Positions 5,458-8,298 of a stretch of DNA of 8,298 nt are shown one piece after another. Source of the DNA: Candidatus Saccharimonadota bacterium (GTDB taxonomy: Bacteria; Patescibacteriota; Saccharimonadia; Saccharimonadales; JACDFO01); contig JACDFO010000036.1 in the NCBI GenBank assembly GCA_013815785.1, forward strand, positions 1-8,298, in the 5' to 3' direction. The notes under the pieces were generated by a model. It was not told the DNA's origin. It saw nothing but the letters and a program-made list of their open reading frames with translations, and made no database searches. The number at the start of each line of letters is the position of its first letter. Positions within the stretch are counted from its first letter, which is position 1. Both the position numbers and the translations under genes were made by a program.

Positions 5458-5489
5458 AAAAATGACCTTAATATTTTAAGATCATTTTT
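5458..5489 (-). terminator. Terminator of the tRNA-Leu/tRNA-Val unit
   Basis: A stem of 14 positions with one mismatch (5458-5471 with 5476-5489) and a 4-base loop. Read leftward it begins directly at the CCA end of tRNA-Val and finishes in a run of T. The A/T ends on both sides would let it act in both directions. Confidence 0.85.
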
Positions 5490-5565
5490 GGTGGGTGATG
5501 AGGGGCTCGAACCCCCGACCCCCTCGGTGTAAACGAGGTGCTCTAGCCAACTGAGCTAATCACCC
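5489..5565 (-). tRNA. tRNA-Val(UAC)
   Basis: The leftward 77-nt gene has a perfect acceptor GGGTGAT/ATCACCC, encoded CCA at 5491-5489, D-arm AGCTCAGTTGGCTAGAGC, anticodon stem CCTCG/CGAGG and loop TTTACAC with TAC at 5531-5529. It lies 31 bases after tRNA-Leu(GAG) and shares its promoter, with the terminator directly behind it. Confidence 0.97.
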
Positions 5566-5596
5566 AAATGAATCCAAATTGTACCACGATTCAATC

Positions 5597-5680
5597 TGGT
5601 GCGCGAGAGAGGACTCGAACCTCCACACCTTGCGGCACTTGCCCCTCAGACAAGCGTGTCTACCATTCCACCACTCGCGC
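5597..5680 (-). tRNA. tRNA-Leu(GAG)
   Basis: The leftward 84-nt class II tRNA has a perfect acceptor GCGCGAG/CTCGCGC, encoded CCA at 5599-5597, anticodon loop CTGAGGG with GAG at 5647-5645, and a long variable arm (TGCCGCAAGGTGT), as expected for leucine. It reads CUC and CUU codons. It is the first gene of a two-tRNA unit with tRNA-Val. Confidence 0.97.
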
Positions 5681-5701
5681 GAGACTTTAAAGAACTTAGC
5701 T

Positions 5702-5730
5702 ATATTACGTGCTAACAGATAAAAACTCAA
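5702..5730 (-). promoter_or_regulatory. Promoter of tRNA-Leu(GAG)-tRNA-Val
   Basis: Read leftward: TTGAGT (5730-5725), 17-base spacer, TAATAT (5707-5702). It starts 7 bases after the stop codon of the FAD oxidase. The same promoter, with the spacer end GCACG conserved, precedes tRNA-Leu(CAG) at 7852-7824. Confidence 0.85.
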
Positions 5731-5736
5731 CAATGA

Positions 5737-7374
5737 TTAACTTCTTGGCATGTGATCGTACAAATGGTCGATGCTGTATTCTTGACGCAGTAAAGGTTTG
5801 ACTGCTTCAAATGTTACATCTATTTTTACACCTGGATTCATTGTGTTGTATGGATCAAAAATGTGTTTAACTTTTTGAAATATAGCGTAAATTTCGTTAC
5901 CAAAAAGGGGGTTTAGGTACGGTCCGCGCAAGCGTCCATCACCATGTTCGCCACTTGTACTGCCACCCATTTCTATTACCATTCGGTAATATTCATCCAT
6001 TATTTTGAAAACTTTCTGACGATCCCCAACCTGGCTTAAGTCAAGGAAGGGTTGCATGTGTAGGTTTGCATCTCCGGCGTGTCCCCAAAAGGCAGCCCTG
6101 AGACCATGACGCTCGAAAAGCGCATATATCGAATCAATATATTCTTTGAATTTGTCTTGCGGCACAATTCCATCTTCGATAATCGGAAGGGCCTTGCTAC
6201 CACCTTCGCCGTAGGCCACGACTGCCGCTGCCGTGTGCCTAATTTTCCATAACTCTTCTTTTTTGTGTGCTTCGTTTTCTATTCGGAAACCGACTTGATA
6301 TTTTTGAAGAATTTTTACTGCTTTTTTGGTCATCCGTTTTTGTGTGCGGTCATTGTGATTATCAAATTCAATCAGCAATACTAACTTGCTGAACGGGGGC
6401 TCGAGAATTCCTTTGAGCTGATTGGGATTGTACTGATGGACAAAATTTAACAGCTTGTCGTCAACCACTTCCATTGCGCAAGGGAGTTCTGGGAGCTTAC
6501 GAAGCTCGGCAATAACTTCTTGTGCAGTTTGTAAATCATCCAAAAGCGCAGCTATAAGAGTCGTATTGGGATTGTGAGGCACTGTGTCCAATGTTGCCTC
6601 AGAAATAATACCGAGTGTACCTTGTGAACCCACCATTAACGGCGTTAAATCAAATGATCCGTCTTTCCGTTTTACTTCGCTTAGTGCGTAACCGGCAGAA
6701 TTTTTGCTAACAGCGAGACTGAATTCCTTTAGTAAGCCATTGTTTTCTTCCAACAGCGCATCGATACTTCGATAAATTTCTCCTTCAAACGTAGACAAGC
6801 CAAGTTTTTTATTAAGTTCACGCTTACTGATTCGCTTGGTTTCGATAACTTCACCGTTAGCTAGCACTACGCGCAAAGATTTGACATATTCCCGGGTATT
6901 ACCATATTTAATAGTTTTTTCACCCGAAGCGTTATTGCCTATAGCACCTCCTACCGTGCAATATTCCATAGATGATGGAAACGGTGGTAAAAAACGGTTA
7001 TGTGTATGTAAGGTCTGTTGTAACTTGCCATAATTGATGCCCGGCTCGATTGTTACCGATCCGGTCTTACCGTCGAGCTCTAGCACGCGGTTCATGTGAG
7101 CTGGAAAAACCATCATTATTCCCTCGCCCAAAGCTGCTCCGCTTTGATCAGTGCCTGAGCCTCGAGCTGTGATAGGAATAACTCTTCCACGCTCCGCTAA
7201 CTGCCACGTAAAACGAGCTGTTTTGCGTACATCGCTTTCGCTACGCGGATAAACGATCATTGCCGGTGTGAGTGTAAAGATACTGGTATCAGTTGAAAAA
7301 TACTTTCGTGCATCGGCGCCGGCCATTACCTCACCGGCAATATGTTCCTGCAAATAATGTGCAACCTTATTCAT
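5737..7374 (-). CDS. FAD-linked oxidase, GlcD/D-lactate dehydrogenase type
   Basis: The 545-residue cytoplasmic flavoprotein belongs to the GlcD/D-lactate dehydrogenase group of FAD-binding type 4 (PCMH/VAO) oxidoreductases, which oxidise 2-hydroxy acids such as glycolate or D-lactate. The N-terminal FAD domain has ITARGSGTDQSGAALGEG (68-85), VGGAIGNNASGEKTIKYGNT (141-160) and VGSQGTLGIISEATL. The C-terminal FAD-oxidase domain has WGHAGDANLHMQPF near 430, SGEHGDGRLRGPYL near 471 and FDPYNTMNPGVK close to the end. The cysteine-rich Fe-S domain fused in long Dld-type proteins is absent. ATG 7374 was chosen because residues after it match the family; a GTG at 7392 would add six residues but has GGAAG directly against it. 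The ATG has no good ribosome-binding site and lies at the foot of a long RNA hairpin. The exact substrate is not determinable. Confidence 0.92.
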   Translation of the reverse strand: MNKVAHYLQEHIAGEVMAGADARKYFSTDTSIFTLTPAMIVYPRSESDVRKTARFTWQLAERGRVIPITARGSGTDQSGAALGEGIMMVFPAHMNRVLELDGKTGSVTIEPGINYGKLQQTLHTHNRFLPPFPSSMEYCTVGGAIGNNASGEKTIKYGNTREYVKSLRVVLANGEVIETKRISKRELNKKLGLSTFEGEIYRSIDALLEENNGLLKEFSLAVSKNSAGYALSEVKRKDGSFDLTPLMVGSQGTLGIISEATLDTVPHNPNTTLIAALLDDLQTAQEVIAELRKLPELPCAMEVVDDKLLNFVHQYNPNQLKGILEPPFSKLVLLIEFDNHNDRTQKRMTKKAVKILQKYQVGFRIENEAHKKEELWKIRHTAAAVVAYGEGGSKALPIIEDGIVPQDKFKEYIDSIYALFERHGLRAAFWGHAGDANLHMQPFLDLSQVGDRQKVFKIMDEYYRMVIEMGGSTSGEHGDGRLRGPYLNPLFGNEIYAIFQKVKHIFDPYNTMNPGVKIDVTFEAVKPLLRQEYSIDHLYDHMPRS

Positions 7375-7543
7375 AGAACTTACACACCACACCTTCCCAA
7401 GCCGAGCAAAGCTCGACTTTGTAAACTGTTCTTGGCACCCAGGACATTTTTCGCTTCTGTTCCTCCTGAGCAGTACTTTTTGTACAACTCAGTCTGGTAC
7501 TCAGCGAGAAAATGTCCTGTGCACTCAAGTGCGTAAGTTCTAT
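7373..7543 (-). promoter_or_regulatory. Nested-hairpin leader closing on the FAD-oxidase start codon
   Basis: In the leftward RNA, ATAGAACTTACGCAC (7543-7529) pairs with GTGTGTAAGTTCTAT (7387-7373) over 15 bp with one G-U. The last two bases paired are the A and T of the start codon ATG at 7374. Inside is a 15-bp arm with one bulge (7519-7504 with 7454-7440) capped by CTGAG-TT-GTAC / GTAC-TG-CTCAG with an AAAAA loop (7492-7482/7476-7466). A second arm has CCAAG/CTTGG (7435-7431/7401-7397) enclosing CGAGC-TTT-GCTCG (7415-7403). This is a riboswitch-like or thermometer-like layout; a 171-bp inverted-repeat (MITE-like) insertion is the alternative. Confidence 0.6.
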
Positions 7544-7721
7544 CAAAATAATGTATCCTCATCGAGAGTAAAGCGTTAGCGTGTATCGGCACTATGATAC
7601 CACATATAGAAAGGGGTCCCCAGCGAGAGAGTATCCTCGCTAGAAGTAAATATCAGTAATTGCTGGAAGCTGAAAGTAAAACAAGCTCCGTGTTTGATGA
7701 AAGTTATAATAAGAATATAAG
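7393..7721. other. Intergenic region between tRNA-Leu(CAG) and the FAD oxidase
   Basis: About 330 bases. Besides the nested hairpin it holds a 6-bp stem AGCGAG/CTCGCT (7622-7627/7636-7641), an adjacent GGGGTCCCC dyad (7613-7621), and an imperfect 20-base direct repeat beginning GTATCCTC (7553-7572 and 7631-7650, 14 of 20 matching). A 70-codon leftward frame overlaps the hairpin but has no ribosome-binding site. No clear terminator follows tRNA-Leu(CAG), so read-through into this region is possible. Confidence 0.55.
7594..7602 (-). promoter_or_regulatory. Possible extended -10 promoter for the FAD-oxidase leader
   Basis: Read leftward, TGG-TATCAT (7602-7594) fits an extended -10 element; the -35 position has only a poor TGGGGA. 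A start here would give a leader of about 210 nt containing the whole hairpin. Confidence 0.3.
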
Positions 7722-7808
7722 TGGTGCGGATGAGAGGACTTGAACCTCCACAAGATTGCTCTTACTAACTCCTGAAGCTAGCGCGTCTACCAATTCCGCC
7801 ACATCCGC
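7722..7808 (-). tRNA. tRNA-Leu(CAG)
   Basis: The leftward 87-nt class II tRNA has a perfect acceptor GCGGATG/CATCCGC, encoded CCA at 7724-7722, anticodon stem CTAGC/GTTAG, loop TTCAGGA with CAG at 7774-7772, and a long variable arm (GTAAGAGCAATCTTGT). It reads CUG. Its 3' end shares TGGTGCGGATGAG (plus strand) with tRNA-Gly. Confidence 0.97.
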
Positions 7809-7823
7809 AGGTAAAGCTTTGGT

Positions 7824-7852
7824 ATCTTACGTGCTAGATTATAAAAACTCAA
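7824..7852 (-). promoter_or_regulatory. Promoter of tRNA-Leu(CAG)
   Basis: Read leftward: TTGAGT (7852-7847), 17-base spacer, TAAGAT (7829-7824). The -35 box begins one base after the stop codon of the solute-binding protein. It is nearly identical in both boxes and spacer end to the promoter at 5702-5730. Confidence 0.85.
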
Positions 7853-7853
7853 G

Positions 7854-8298
7854 CTATTCTCGAACTATTTTGCCTTCGCGAATCATCCAGTTTTCAATAT
7901 TAGCAAATCTATCAGTCGCTGAATTAAACGTTTTTGGCTCAAAGTTCGCTACCCGGGTGCGTGTTAAATACAGCACTCTTGGTTGATACAGTGCTAGTGC
8001 GGGCGCATCGTTACGCCATGCTTCCAGAAACGGCTTATATTTGATTGCTCTAAGCGCTGCATCGGCCCGTGTCCGCCCGGCTTCTAGTGATTTATCAGCA
8101 GCTGTTGATTTGTATTCGCTAAAGTTCAGCGTACCACTCATGCTCAACGTGGCTTGGGTGCTGTGCCAATATGCAAACACATCCGGATCATTACCGAGTG
8201 ATATACCATACAGTAGGATGTCATAGTTATGCTGGGCAATCGTAACTTGCTGCAAATCATTCGCCGGTTGAAGCAATACTTGAACGTCCACACCGATT
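7854..8298 (-). CDS. ABC-transporter oligopeptide-binding protein, C-terminal part (runs off window)
   Basis: The frame is open from the right edge; the residues before the apparent start (I-G) continue the same protein, so the start is outside the window. The 148 visible residues match the C-terminal lobe of family 5 extracellular solute-binding proteins (DppA/OppA type): YDILLYGISLGNDPDVFAYWHSTQA, then LNFSEYKSTAADKSLEAGR, and a region ending ATDRFANIENWMIREGK. Such proteins are lipid-anchored or secreted and deliver peptides to an ABC permease. Nutrient capture of this kind fits a host-dependent small-genome bacterium. The style of this C-terminus, as I recall it, is typical of Saccharibacteria, one reason for the taxonomic guess. 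The stop at 7854 is followed immediately by the tRNA-Leu promoter. Confidence 0.85.
   Translation of the reverse strand, partial: IGVDVQVLLQPANDLQQVTIAQHNYDILLYGISLGNDPDVFAYWHSTQATLSMSGTLNFSEYKSTAADKSLEAGRTRADAALRAIKYKPFLEAWRNDAPALALYQPRVLYLTRTRVANFEPKTFNSATDRFANIENWMIREGKIVRE

Noticed and set aside
7440..7519. SRP RNA or 6S RNA in the hairpin region
   Set aside because: The apical loop is A-rich rather than the GGAA tetraloop with the conserved SRP bulge, and the length and central bubble of 6S RNA are not present.
7380..7592. 70-codon leftward frame (LECTGHFLAEYQTELYKKYC) overlapping the FAD-oxidase leader
   Set aside because: GTG start without a ribosome-binding site, overlaps the start of the next gene, and its bases are largely arms of the nested hairpin. 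The opposite strand gives an equally open frame, as expected for an inverted repeat.

Overview
The window reads as a chromosomal segment of a Candidate Phyla Radiation bacterium, most likely Candidatus Saccharibacteria (TM7). The grounds are the AT-leaning composition, standard use of TGA as a stop, compact single-copy tRNA genes, the style of the oligopeptide-binding protein C-terminus, and a tRNA-integrated serine-recombinase element. This taxonomic call is a judgement from sequence style, not a database result.

Left part (1 to about 3178) is the right-hand end of an integrated mobile element. A leftward operon encodes a small MerR/excisionase-type HTH protein, a DNA-methyltransferase-like protein with a SAM motif but no recognisable catalytic NPPY/DPPY, and the first 50 codons of a second restriction-modification protein that overlaps it by ATGA and leaves the window. 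Rightward come a 40-residue basic ORF, a leader with two mutually exclusive helices, and a large serine recombinase. The recombinase frame runs antisense through almost the whole of a leftward tRNA-Gly(GCC) and through that tRNA's terminator. The tRNA is therefore the presumed attachment site, and the element appears to supply the tRNA 3' end and terminator.

Middle part (3179 to 5040): a 325-base gap holds a strong promoter and a highly structured leader or candidate small RNA ahead of tRNA-Phe(GAA). The tRNA terminator is followed within 6 bases by the start codon of a Pup-ligase (PafA/Dop family) homologue that lacks the Dop-type insertion and has no Shine-Dalgarno sequence. No Pup or proteasome gene is visible.

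Right part (5041 to 8298) is entirely leftward: the 3' end of an oligopeptide ABC-transporter solute-binding protein, tRNA-Leu(CAG), a long structured leader, a GlcD-type FAD-linked oxidase, tRNA-Leu(GAG), tRNA-Val(UAC), a terminator, and a 117-residue coiled-coil protein of unknown function. Both tRNA-Leu units start from near-identical promoters (TTGAGT, 17 bases, TAATAT or TAAGAT) sited directly behind the preceding stop codon.

The most notable non-gene signals are the ~170-nt nested hairpin whose closing helix ends on the FAD-oxidase start codon, the alternative-pairing leader of the recombinase, the structured RNA before tRNA-Phe, and the dual-coded tRNA-Gly/recombinase end.
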